Below, piece by piece: positions 1 through 11,357 of a stretch of DNA of 64,000 nucleotides. Under the pieces are notes generated by a model. That model saw only the letters and a list, made by a program, of their open reading frames with translations. It did not search any database and had not been told where the DNA came from. How positions within the stretch are numbered: the first letter of the stretch is position 1; every line of letters begins with the position of its first letter. The stretch is from Ptiloglossa arizonensis (lineage: Eukaryota; Arthropoda; Insecta; Hymenoptera; Colletidae): positions 1 to 64,000 of the forward strand of contig NW_027478716.1 in the NCBI RefSeq assembly GCF_051014685.1, in the 5' to 3' direction. Made by a program: the position numbers and the translations under genes.

Positions 1-39
1 TTCTAGTTACTCGTTTCTAGCATCAGAACTGCGAAAATT

Positions 40-52
40 TTGAGTTTCTCAA
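40..52. other. Short inverted repeat TTGAG-TTT-CTCAA (example; one per monomer)
   Basis: A 5-bp inverted repeat with a 3-base centre follows directly on the AAAATTTT tract (34-41) and is kept in most monomers. It is broken in the types reading TTTGATTTTCTC, TTTGTGTTTCTC, TTTCGAGTTTCTC or TTTCTAAAGCG. It may simply be part of the conserved block rather than a functional site. Confidence 0.5.
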
Positions 53-486
53 GCGTTTCTTACCTCCAAAATGCCATATCTCGCGAACGAATTGACCAAA
101 CCGCAAAATTTCTGTTGCATCTGAAAGTAGAAACTCGCCCGATTACAACGGTAGGTGTAGTTTTCCCCTAGGCCGTTCCAGTTATTCGTTTCGAGCATCA
201 GAACTGCCAAAATTTTCAGTTTCTCAAGCGTTTCTTACATCCAAACTGCCATATCTCGCGAACGGATTGACCAATCCGCAAAATTTCTGTTGCATCTGAA
301 AGTAGAAACTCGCCCGATTACAACGGTATGCCCACTTTTCCCCTAGGCCGTTCTAGTTATTCGTTTCAAGCATCAGAACTGCGCAAGTTTTGAGTTTCTC
401 AAGCGTTTCTTACCTTCAAACTGCCATATCTCGCGAACGGAACGATCAATCCGCAAAATTTCTGTTGCATCTGAAAGTAGACACTC

Positions 487-503
487 GCCCGATTACAACG
501 GTA
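487..503 (-). other. CENP-B-box-like 17-mer (example; one per monomer)
   Basis: Read on the minus strand, monomer positions 137-153 give TACCGTTGTAATCGGGC. The mammalian CENP-B box is YTTCGTTGGAARCGGGA. The two agree at 12 of 17 positions and at 7 of the 9 core positions (NTTCGNNNNANNCGGGN); the two core T residues are A and C here. The element sits in one of the best conserved parts of the monomer. Agreement this good somewhere in 175 bp on two strands is expected by chance at the level of a few percent, and the missing core bases would weaken binding by a mammalian-type CENP-B. Treat it as a candidate only. Confidence 0.35.
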
Positions 504-612
504 TGCGTACTTCTCCCCTAGGCCGTTGTAGTCATTCGTTTCGAGCATCAGAACTGCGAAAATTTCGAGTTTCTCAAGCGTTTCTTATCTCCAAACTGCC
601 ATGTCTCGCGAA

Positions 613-628
613 CGGATTGATCAATCCG
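613..628. other. 16-bp perfect palindrome (example of the monomer dyad)
   Basis: CGGATTGATCAATCCG is its own reverse complement. It occupies monomer positions 88-103, just right of the NruI site. Other monomer subtypes keep a shortened form: GACCAATCC gives a 6-bp arm with a 4-base centre, GACCGATCC and GAACGATCC give 5-bp arms with a 6-base centre, and GGAACGATCAATCC keeps only CGGA/TCCG. The perfect form contains a BclI site (TGATCA). A conserved dyad suits a dimeric DNA-binding protein or a small cruciform, but no such role is shown here. Confidence 0.7.
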
Positions 629-3600
629 CAAAATTTCTGTTGCTTCTGAAAGTAGAAACTCGCCCGATTACAACGGTATGCGTACTTCTCCCCTAGGCCG
701 TTCTAGTCATTCGTTTCGAGCATCAGAACAGCGAAAATTTTGAGTTTCTCAAGCGTTTCTTATCTCCAAACTGCCATATCTCGCGAACGGATTGATCAAT
801 CCGCAAAATTTCTGTTGCATCTGAAAGTAGACACTCGCCCGATTACAACGGTATGCGTACTTCTCCCCTAGGCCGTTCTAGTCATTCGTTTCGAGCCTCA
901 GAACAGCGAAAATTTTGAGTGTCTCAAGCGTTTCTTATCTCCAAACTGCCATATCTCGCGAACGGATTGATCAATCCGCAAAATTTCTGTTGCATCTGAA
1001 AGTAGAAACTCGCCCGATTACAACGGTATGCGTACTTTTCCCCTAGCCCGTTCTAGTTACTCGTTTCGAGCATCAGAACTGCGAAAATTTCGAGTTTCTC
1101 AAGCGTTTCTTGCATCCAAACTGCCATATCTCGCGAACGGATTGACCGATCCGCAAAATTTCTGTTGCATCTTAAAGTAGAAACTCGCCCGATTACAACG
1201 GTATGCCCACTTTTACCCTACGCCGTTCTAGTTACTCGTTTCTAGCATCAGAACTGCGAAAATTTTGAGTTTCTCAAGCGTTTCTTACCTCCAAACTGCC
1301 ATATCTCGCGAACGGATCGACCAATCCGCAAAATTTCTGTTGCATCTGAAAGTAGAAACTCGCCCGATTTCAACGGTATGTGTAGTTTTCCCCTAGGCCG
1401 TTCCAGTTATCGTTTCGAGCATCAGAACTGCGAAAATTTGAGTTTCTCAAGCGTTTCTTACCTCCAAACTGCCATATCTCGCGAACGGATTGACCAATCC
1501 GCAAAATTTCTGTTGCATCTGAAAGTAGAAACTCGCCCGATTACAACGGTATGCCCACTTTTGCCCTAGGCCGTTCTAGTTATTCGTATCAAGCATCAGA
1601 ACTGCGCAAATTTTGAGTTTCTCAAGCGTTTCTTACCTTCAAACTGCCATATCTCGCGAACGGAACGATCAATCCGCAAAATTTCTGTTGCATCTGAAAG
1701 TAGACACTCGCCCGATTACAACGGTATGCGTACTTCTCCCCTAGGCGGTTCTAGTCATTCGTTTCGAGCATCAGAACTGCGAAAATTTCGAGTTTCTCAA
1801 GCGTTTCTTATCTCCAAACTGCCATGTCTCGCGAACGGATTGATCAATCCGCAAAATTTCTGTTGCTTCTGAAAGTAGAAACTCGCCCGATTACAACGGT
1901 ATGCGTACTTCTCCCCTAGGCCGTTCTAGTCATTCGTTTCGAGCATCAGAACAGAGAAAATTTTGAGTTTCTCAAGCGTTTCTTATCTCCAAACTGCCAT
2001 ATCTCGCGAACGGATTGACCGATCCGCAAAATTTCTGTTGCATCTTAAAGTAGAAACTCGCCCGATTACAACGGTATGCCCACTTTTCCCCTAGGCCGTT
2101 CTAGTTATTCGTTTCGAGCATCAGAACTGCGAAAATTTTGAGTTTCTCAAGCGTTTCTTACATCCAAACGGCCATATCTCGCGAACGGATTGACCAATCC
2201 GCAAAATTTCTGTTGCATTTGAAAGTAGAAACTCGCCCGATTACAACGGTATGCGCACTTTTCCCCTGGCCGTTCTAGTTATTCGTTTCGAGCATCAGAA
2301 CTGCGAAAATTTTGAGTTTCCAAGCGTTTCTTATCTCCAAACTGCCATGTCTCGCGAACGGATTGGTCAATCCGCAAAATTTCTGTTGCTTGTGAAAGTA
2401 GAAACTCGCCCGATTACAACGGTATGCGTACTTCTCCCCTAGGCCGTTCTAGTCATTCCTTTCGAGCATCAGAACTGCGAAAATTTTGAGTTTCTCAAGC
2501 GTTTCTTATCTCCAAACTGCCATATCTCGCGAACGGATTGATCAATCCGCAAAATTTCTGTTGCATCTGAAAGTAGACACTCGCCCGATTACAACGGTAT
2601 GCGCACTTTTCCCCTAGGCGGTTCTAGTTATTCGTTTCAAGCATCAGAACTGCGCAAATTTTGAGTTTCTCAAGCGTTTCTTACCTTGAAACTGCCATAT
2701 CTCGCGAACGGATTGACCGATCCGCAAAATTTCTGTTGCATCTGAAAGTAGACACTCGCCCGATTACAACGGTATTCGCACTTTTCCCCTAGGCCGTTCT
2801 AGTTATTCGTTTCGAGCATCAGAACTGCGAAAATTTTGAGTTTCTCAAGCGTTTCTTACCTCCAAACTGCCATATCTCGCGAATGGATTGACCAATCCGC
2901 AAAATTTCTGTTGCATCTGAAAGTAGAAACTCGCCCGATTACAACGGTATGCCCACTTTTCCCCTAGGCCGTTCTAGTTATTCGTATCAAGCATCAGAAC
3001 TGCGCAAATTTTGAGTTTCTCAAGCGTTTCTTACCTTCAAACTGCCATATCTCGCGAACGGAACGATCAATCCGCAAAATTTCTGTTGCATCTGAAAGTA
3101 GACACTCGCCCGATTACAACGGTATGCGTACTTCTCCCCTAGGCCGTTCTAGTCATTCGTTTCGAGCATCAGAACTGCGAAAATTTCGAGTTTCTCAAGC
3201 GTTTCTTATCTCCAAACTGCCATGTCTCGCGAACGGATTGATCAATCCGCAAAATTTCTGTTGCTTCTGAAAGTAGAAACTCGCCCGATTACAACGGTAT
3301 GCGTACTTCTCCCCTAGGCCGTTCTAGTCATTCGTTTCGAGCATCAGAACTGAGAAAATTTTGAGTTTCTCAAGCGTTTCTTATCTCCAAACTGCCATAT
3401 CTCGCGAACGGATTGATCAATCCGCAAAATTTCTGTTGCATCTGAAAGTAGACACTCGCCCGATTACAACGGTATACCCACTTTTCCCCTAGGCCGTTCT
3501 AGTTATTCGTTTCAAGCATCAGAACTGCGCAAATTTTGAGTTTCTCAAGCGTTTCTTACCTTCAAACTGCATTACCTCGCGAACGGAACGATCAATCCGC

Positions 3601-6362
3601 AAAATTTCTGTTGCATCTGAAAGTAGACACTCGCCCGATTACAACGGTATGCGTACTTCTCCCCTAGGCCGTTCTAGTCATTCGTTTCGAGCATCAGAAC
3701 TGCGAAAATTTCGAGTTTCTCAAGCGTTTCTTGCATCCAAACTGCCATATCTCGCGAACGGATTGACCGATCCGCAAAATTTCTGTTGCATCTTAAAGTA
3801 GAAACTCGCCCGATTACAACGGTATGCCCACTTTTCCCCTACGCCGTTCTAGTTACTCGTTTCTAGCATCAGAACTGCGAAAATTTTGAGTTTCTCAAGC
3901 GTTTCTTACCTCCAAAATGCCATATATCGCGAACGAATTGACCAAACCGCAAAATTTCTGTTGCATCTGAAAGTAGAAACTCGCCCGATTACAACGGTAG
4001 GTGTAGTTTTCCCCTAGGCCGTTCCAGTTATTCGTTTCGAGCATCAGAACTGCCAAAATTTTCAGTTTCTCAAGCGTTTCTTACATCCAAACTGCCATAT
4101 CTCGCGAACGGATTGACCAATCCGCAAAATTTCTGTTGCATCTGAAAGTAGAAACTCGCCCGATTACAACGGTATGCCCACTTTTCCCCTAGGCCGTTCT
4201 AGTTATTCGTTTCAAGCATCAGAACTGCGCAAGTTTTGAGTTTCTCAAGCGTTTCTTACCTTCAAACTGCCATATCTCGCGAACGGAACGATCAATCCGC
4301 AAAATTTCTGTTGCATCTGAAAGTAGACACTCGCCCGATTACAACGGTATGCGTACTTCTCCCCTAGGCCGTTGTAGTCATTCGTTTCGAGCATCAGAAC
4401 TGCGAAAATTTCGAGTTTCTCAAGCGTTTCTTATCTCCAAACTGCCATGTCTCGCGAACGGATTGATCAATCCGCAAAATTTCTGTTGCTTCTGAAAGTA
4501 GAAACTCGCCCGATTACAACGGTATGCGTACTTCTCCCCTAGGCCGTTCTAGTCATTCGTTTCGAGCATCAGAACAGCGAAAATTTTGAGTTTCTCAAGC
4601 GTTTCTTATCTCCAAACTGCCATATCTCGCGAACGGATTGATCAATCCGCAAAATTTCTGTTGCATCTGAAAGTAGACACTCGCCCGATTACAACGGTAT
4701 GCGTACTTCTCCCCTAGGCCGTTCTAGTCATTCGTTTCGAGCCTCAGAACAGCGAAAATTTTGAGTGTCTCAAGCGTTTCTCATCTCCAAACTGCCATAT
4801 CTCGCGAACGGATTGATCAATCCGCAAAATTTCTGTTGCATCTGAAAGTAGAAACTCGCCCGATTACAACGGTATGCGTACTTTTCCCCTAGCCCGTTCT
4901 AGTTACTCGTTTCGAGCATCAGAACTGCGAAAATTTCGAGTTTCTCAAGCGTTTCTTGCATCCAAACTGCCATATCTCGCGAACGGATTGACCGATCCGC
5001 AAAATTTCTGTTGCATCTTAAAGTAGAAACTCGCCCGATTACAACGGTATGCCCACCTTTACCCTACGCCGTTCTAGTTACTCGTTTCTAGCATCAGAAC
5101 TGCGAAAATTTTGAGTTTCTCAAGCGTTTCTTACCTCCAAACTGCCATATCTCGCGAACGGATCGACCAATCCGCAAAATTTCTGTTGCATCTGAAAGTA
5201 GAAACTCGCCCGATTTCAACGGTATGTGTAGTTTTCCCCTAGGCCGTTCCAGTTATTCGTTTCGAGCATCAGAACTGCGAAAATTTTGAGTTTCTCAAGC
5301 GTTTCTTACCTCCAAACTGCCATATCTCGCGAACGGATTGACCAATCCGCAAAATTTCTGTTGCATCTGAAAGTAGAAACTCGCCCGATTACAACGGTAT
5401 GCCCACTTTTGCCCTAGGCCGTTCTAGTTATTCGTATCAAGCATCAGAACTGCGCAAATTTTGAGTTTCTCAAGCGTTTCTTACCTTCAAACTGCCATAT
5501 CTCGCGAACGGAACGATCAATCCGCAAAATTTCTGTTGCATCTGAAAGTAGACACTCGCCCGATTACAACGGTATGCGTACTTCGCCCCTAGGCGGTTCT
5601 AGTCATTCGTTTCGAGCATCAGAACTGCGAAAATTTCGAGTTTCTCAAGCGTTTCTTATCTCCAAACTGCCATGTCTCGCGAACGGATTGATCAATCCGC
5701 AAAATTTCTGTTGCTTCTGAAAGTAGAAGCTCGCCCGATTACAACGGTATGCGTACTTCTCCCCTAGGCCGTTCTAGTCATTCGTTTCGAGCATCAGAAC
5801 TGCGAAAATTTTGAGTTTCTCAAGCGTTTCTTACCTCCAAACTGCCATATCTCGCGAACGGATTGACCAATCCGCAAAATTTCTGTTGCATCTGAAAGTA
5901 GAAACTCGCCCGATTACAACGGTATGCCCACTTTTGCCCTAGGCCGTTCTAGTTATTCGTATCAAGCATCAGAACTGCGCAAATTTTGAGTTTCTCAAGC
6001 GTTTCTTACCTTCAAACTGCATTACCTCGCGAACGGAACGATCAATCCGCAAAATTTCTGTTGCATCTGAAAGTAGACACTCGCCCGATTACAACGGTAT
6101 GCGTACTTCTCCCCTAGGCCGTTCTAGTCATTCGTTTCGAGCATCAGAACTGCGAAAATTTCGAGTTTCTCAAGCGTTTCTTGCATCCAAACTGCCATAT
6201 CTCGCGAACGGATTGACCGATCCGCAAAATTTCTGTTGCATCTGAAAGTAGAAACTCGCCCGATTACAACGGTATGCGTACTTTTCCCCTAGGCCGTTCT
6301 AATTACTCGTTTCTAGCATCAGAACTGCGAAAATTTCGAGTTTCTCAAGCGTTTCTTACATC

Positions 6363-7405
6363 CAAACTGCCATATCTCGCGAACGGATTGACCGATCCGC
6401 AAAATTTCTGTTGCATCTGAAAGTAGAAACTCGCCCGATTACAACGGTATGCGTACTTTTCCCCTAGGCCGTTCTAATTACTCGTTTCTAGCATCAGAAC
6501 TGCGAAAATTTTGAGTTTCTCAAGCGTTTCTTGCATCCAAACGGCCATATCTCGCGAACGGATTGACCAATCCGCAAAATTTCTGTTGCTTCTGAAAGTA
6601 GAAACTCGCCCGATTACAACGGTATGCCCACTTCTCCCCTAGGCCGTTCTAGTCATTCGTTTCGAGCATCAGAACTGCGAAAATATTGAGTTTCTCAAGC
6701 GTTTCTTATCTCCAAACTGCCATATCTCGCGAACGGATTGACCAACCCGCAAAATTTCTGTTGCATCTGAAAGTAGAAACTCGCCCGATTACAACGGTAT
6801 GCCCACTTTTCCCCTAGGCCGTTCAAGTTATTCGTTTCAAGCATCAGAACTGCGCAAATTTTGTGTTTCTCAAGCGTTTCTTACCTTCAAACTGCCATAT
6901 CTCGCGAACGGATTGACCGATCCGCAAAATTTCTGTTGCATCTGAAAGTAGAAACTCGCCCGATTACAACGGTATGCGTACTTTTCCCCTAGGCCGTTCT
7001 AATTACTCGTTTCTAGCATCAGAACTGCGAAAATTTTGAGTTTCTCAAGCGTTTCTTGCATCCAAACGGCCATATCTCGCGAACGGATTGACCAATCCGC
7101 AAAATTTCTGTTGCTTCTGAAAGTAGAAACTCGCCCGATTACAACGGTATGCCCACTTCTCCCCTAGGCCGTTCTAGTCATTCGTTTCGAGCATCAGAAC
7201 TGCGAAAATATTGAGTTTCTCAAGCGTTTCTTATCTCCAAACTGCCATATCTCGCGAACGGATTGACCAACCCGCAAAATTTCTGTTGCATCTGAAAGTA
7301 GAAACTCGCCCGATTACAACGGTATGCCCACTTTTCCCCTAGGCCGTTCAAGTTATTCGTTTCAAGCATCAGAACTGCGCAAATTTTGTGTTTCTCAAGC
7401 GTTTC
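6363..7405 (+). repeat. Three-monomer tandem duplication (2 x 525 bp)
   Basis: 6363-6887 is repeated immediately at 6888 and can be followed to about 7405. The tell-tale series CTAATTACTCG, TTGCATCCAAACGGCC, AAATATTGAG, GACCAACCCGC, GTTCAAGTTATTCG and TTGTGTTTCTC occurs in the same order in both copies. Starts differ by 525 bp (GTTCT at 6471 and 6996; GTTCA at 6821 and 7346). The copies look identical by eye over the matched stretch, pointing to recent unequal exchange. Confidence 0.85.
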
Positions 7406-7869
7406 TTACATCCAAACTGCCATATCTCGCGAACGGATTGACCGATCCGCAAAATTTCTGTCGCATCTGAAAGTAGACACTCGCCCGATTACAACGGTAC
7501 GCGTACTTCTCCCCTAGGCCGTTCTAGTCAATCGTTTCGAGCATCAGAACTGCGAAAATTTTGAGTTTCTCAAGCGTTTCTTACCTCCAAACTGCCATAT
7601 CTCGCGAACGGATTGACCAATCCGCAAAATTTCTGTTGCATCTGAAAGTAGAAACTCGCCCGATTACAACGGTATGCGTACTTTTCCCCTAGGCCGTTCT
7701 AATTACTCGTTTCTAGCATCAGAACTGCGAAAATTTCGAGTTTCTCAAGCGTTTCTTACATCCAAACTGCCATATCTCGCGAACGGATTGACCGATCCGC
7801 AAAATTTCTGTTGCATCTGAAAGTAGAAACTCGCCCGATTACAACGGTATGCCCACTTTTCCCCTAGGC

Positions 7870-9085
7870 CGTTCTAGTTATTCGTTTCAAGCATCAGAAC
7901 TGCGCAAATTTTTAGTTTCTCAAGCGTTTCTTACCTTCAAACTGCCATATCTCGGGAACGGAACGATCAATCCGCAAAATTTCTGTTGCATCTGAAAGTA
8001 GACACTCGCCCGATTACAACGGTATGCGTACTTCTCCCCTAGGCCGTTCTAGTCATACGTTTCGAGCATCAGAACTGCGAAAATTTCGAGTTCCTCAAGC
8101 GTTTCTTACATCCAAACGGCCATATCTCGCGAACGGATTGACCAACCCGCAAAATTTCTGTTGCATCTGAAAGTAGAAACTCGCCCGATTACAACGGTAT
8201 GCCCACTTTTCCCCTAGGCCGTTCAAGTTATTCGTTTCAAGCATCAGAACTGCGCAAATTTTGTGTTTCTCAAGCGTTTCTTACCTTCAAACTGCCATAT
8301 CTCGCGAACGGAACGATCAATCCGCAAAATTTCTGTTGCATCTGAAAGTAGACACTCGCCCGATTACAACGGTATGCGTACTTCTCCTCTAGGCCGTTCT
8401 AGTCATTCGTTTCGAGCATCAGAACTGCGAAAATTTCGAGTTTCTCAAGCGTTTCTTGCATCCAAACTGCCATATCTCGCGAACGGATTGACCGATCCGC
8501 AAAATTTCTGTTGCATCTGAAAGTAGAAACTCGCCCGACTACAACGGTATGCGCACTTTTCCCCTTGGCCGTTCTAGTTATTCGTTTCAAGCATCAGAAC
8601 TGCCAAATTTTGAGTTTCTCAAGCGTTTCTTACCTCCAAACTGCCATATCTCGCGAACGGATTGACCAATCCGCAAAATTTCTGTTGCATCTGAAAGTAG
8701 AAACTCGCCCGATTACAACGGTATGCGTACTTTTCCACTAGGCCGTTCTAGTTACTCATTTCTAGCATCAGAACTGCGAAAATTTCGAGTTTCTCAAGCG
8801 TTTCTTACATCCAAACTGCCATATATCGCGAACGGATTGACCAATCCGCAAAATTTCTGTTGCATCTGAAAGTAGAAACTCGCCCGATTACAACGGTATG
8901 CCCACTTTTCCCCTAGGCCGTTCTAGTTATTCGTTTCAAGCATCAGAACTGCGCAAATTTTTAGTTTCTCAAGCGTTTCTTACCTTCAAACTGCCATATC
9001 TCGGGAACGGAACGATCAATCCGCAAAATTTCTGTTGCATCTGAAAGTAGACACTCGCCCGATTACAACGGTATGCATACTTCTC
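7870..9085 (+). repeat. Repeated CTCGGGAACGG block, six monomers apart
   Basis: A distinctive monomer with TTTTTAGTTTCTC followed by CTCGGGAACGG, which breaks the otherwise conserved NruI site, occurs at 7905-7955 and again at 8954-9004. The spacing is 1049 bp: six monomers minus the one-base contraction at 8605. The next monomer also matches (CATACGTTTCGAGC at 8053 and 9102). Confidence 0.75.
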
Positions 9086-10834
9086 CCCTAGGCCGTTCTA
9101 GTCATACGTTTCGAGCATCAGAACTGCGAAAATTTCGAGTTTCTCAAGCGTTTCTTGCATCCAAACTGCCATATCTCGCGAACGGATTGACCGATCCGCA
9201 AAATTTCTGTTGCATCTTAAAGTAGAAACTCGCCCGATTACAACGGTATGCCCACTTTTCCCCTAGGCCGTTCTAGTTATTCGTTTCGAGCATCAGAACT
9301 GCGAAAATTTGAGTTTCTCAAGCGTTTCTTACATCCAAACGGCCATATCTCGCGAACGGATTGACCAATCCGCAAAATTTCTGTTGCATTTGAAAGTAGA
9401 AACTCGCCCGATTACAACGGTATGCGCACTTTTCCCCTGGGCCGTTCTAGTTATTCGTTTCGAGCATCAGAACTGCGAAAATTTTGAGTTTCCAAAGCGT
9501 TTCTTATCTCCAAACTGCCATGTCTCGCGAACGGATTGGTCAATCCGCAAAATTTCTGTTGCTTGTGAAAGTAGAAACTCGCCCGATTACAACGGTATGC
9601 GTACTTCTCCCCTAGGCCGTTCTAGTCATTCGTTTCGAGCATCAGAACTGCGAAAATTTTGAGTTTCTCAAGCGTTTCTTATCTCCAAACTGCCATATCT
9701 CGCGAACGGATTGATCAATCCGCAAAATTTCTGTTGCGTCTGAAAGTAGACACTCGCCCGATTACAACCGTATGCGGACTTTTCCCCTAGGCGGTTCTAG
9801 TTATTCGTTTCAAGCATCAGAACTGCGCAAATTTTGAGTTTCTCAAGCGTTTCTTACCTTCAAACTGCCATATGTCGCGAACGGATTGACCGATCCGCAA
9901 AATTTCTGTTGCATCTGAAAGTAGAAACTCGCCCGATTACAACGGTATGCGCCCTTTTCCCCTAGGCCGTTCTAGTTATTCGTTTCAAGCATCAGAACTG
10001 CGCAAATTTTGAGTTTCTAAAGCGTTTCTTATCTCCAAACTGCCATGTCTCGCGAACGGATTGATCAATCCGCAAAATTTCTGTTGCTTGTGAAAGTAGA
10101 AACTCGCCCGATTACAACGGTATGCGTACTTCTCCCCTAGGCCGTTCTAGTCATTCCTTTCGAGCATCAGAACTGCGAAAATTTTGAGTTTCTCAAGCGT
10201 TTCTTATCTCCAAACTGCCATATCTCGCGAACGGATTGATCAATCCGCAAAATTTCTGTTGCATCTGAAAGTAGACACTCGCCCGATTACAACGGTATGC
10301 GCACTTTTCCCCTAGGCGGTTCTAGTTATTCGTTTCAAGCATCAGAACTGCGCAAATTTTGAGTTTCTCAAGCGTTTCTTACCTTGAAACTGCCATATCT
10401 CGCGAACGGATTGACCGATCCGCAAAATTTCTGTTGCATCTGAAAGTAGACACTCGCCCGATTACAACGGTATTCGCACTTTTCCCCTAGGCCGTTCTAG
10501 TTATTCGTTTCGAGCATCAGAACTGCGAAAATTTTGAGTTTCTCAAGCGTTTCTTACCTCCAAACTGCCATATCTCGCGAATGGATTGACCAATCCGCAA
10601 AATTTCTGTTGCATCTGAAAGTAGAAACTCGCCCGATTACAACGGTATGCCCACTTTTCCCCTAGGCCGTTCTAGTTATTCGTATCAAGCATCAGAACTG
10701 CGCAAATTTTGAGTTTCTCAAGCGTTTCTTACCTTCAAACTGCCATATCTCGCGAACGGAACGATCAATCCGCAAAATTTCTGTTGCATCTGAAAGTAGA
10801 CACTCGCCCGATTACAACGGTATGCGTACTTCTC
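9085..10834 (+). repeat. Ten-monomer block, copy 1 of a 13-monomer-spaced duplication
   Basis: This matches about 11358-13108 at an offset of 2273-2274 bp (13 monomers less one-base contractions). Shared ordered variants include CCTGGGCC, GATTGGTCAATCC, GCGTCTG with ACCGTATGCGGAC, TATGCGCCCTTTTCC, TTTCTAAAGCG, CATTCCT (10152 and 12426) and CTTGAAACTG. Similarity ends where copy 1 reads CTCCTCTAGG and copy 2 reads CTCCCCTAGG. The run TTTT at 9308 is contracted by one base in this copy only. Confidence 0.8.
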
Positions 10835-11357
10835 CTCTAGGCCGTTCTAGTCATTCGTTTCGAGCATCAGAACTGCGAAAATTTCGAGTTTCTCAAGCGT
10901 TTCTTGCATCCAAACTGCCATATCTCGCGAACGGATTGACCGATCCGCAAAATTTCTGTTGCATCTGAAAGTAGAAACTCGCCCGACTACAACGGTATGC
11001 GCACTTTTCCCCTTGGCCGTTCTAGTTATTCGTTTCAAGCATCAGAACTGCCAAATTTTGAGTTTCTCAAGCGTTTCTTACCTCCAAACTGCCATATCTC
11101 GCGAACGGATTGACCAATCCGCAAAATTTCTGTTGCATCTGAAAGTAGAAACTCGCCCGATTACAACGGTATGCGTACTTTTCCACTAGGCCGTTCTAGT
11201 TACTCATTTCTAGCATCAGAACTGCGAAAATTTCGAGTTTCTCAAGCGTTTCTTACCTCCAAACTGCCACATCTCGCGAACGGATTGACCAATCCGCAAA
11301 ATTTCTGCTGCATCTGAAAGTAGAAACTCGCCCGATTACAACGGTATGTGTAGTTTT

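Larger units (their letters stand above)
1..3846 (+). repeat. Left-domain HOR unit 1 (22 monomers)
   Basis: The unit opens with the rare marker monomer (CCAAAATGCC, GAATTGACCAAACC, then GGTAGGTGTAG) and ends where the same monomer recurs at 3847. It carries the ordered landmarks of the left-domain HOR: GTTGTAGTCATTCG (525), GCCTCAGAACAGCG with GTGTCTC (895), TTTTACCCTACG (1211), CCTGGCC (2265), CATTCCT (2454), CTTGAAACTG (2685), GAACTGAGAAAA (3347) and GGTATACCCAC (3471). Against the 25-monomer unit at 22218 it lacks exactly three monomers (525 bp) between 2361 and 2454. It is 3846 bp rather than 3850 because of four one-base homopolymer contractions near 1410, 1438, 2268 and 2322. Confidence 0.85.

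Noticed and set aside
175..204. Five-base inverted repeat GTTCT...AGAAC across the monomer junction
   Set aside because: The arms are only 5 bp with a 20-base centre and several subtypes (GTTCC, GTTAT) break it. It is not better than chance.
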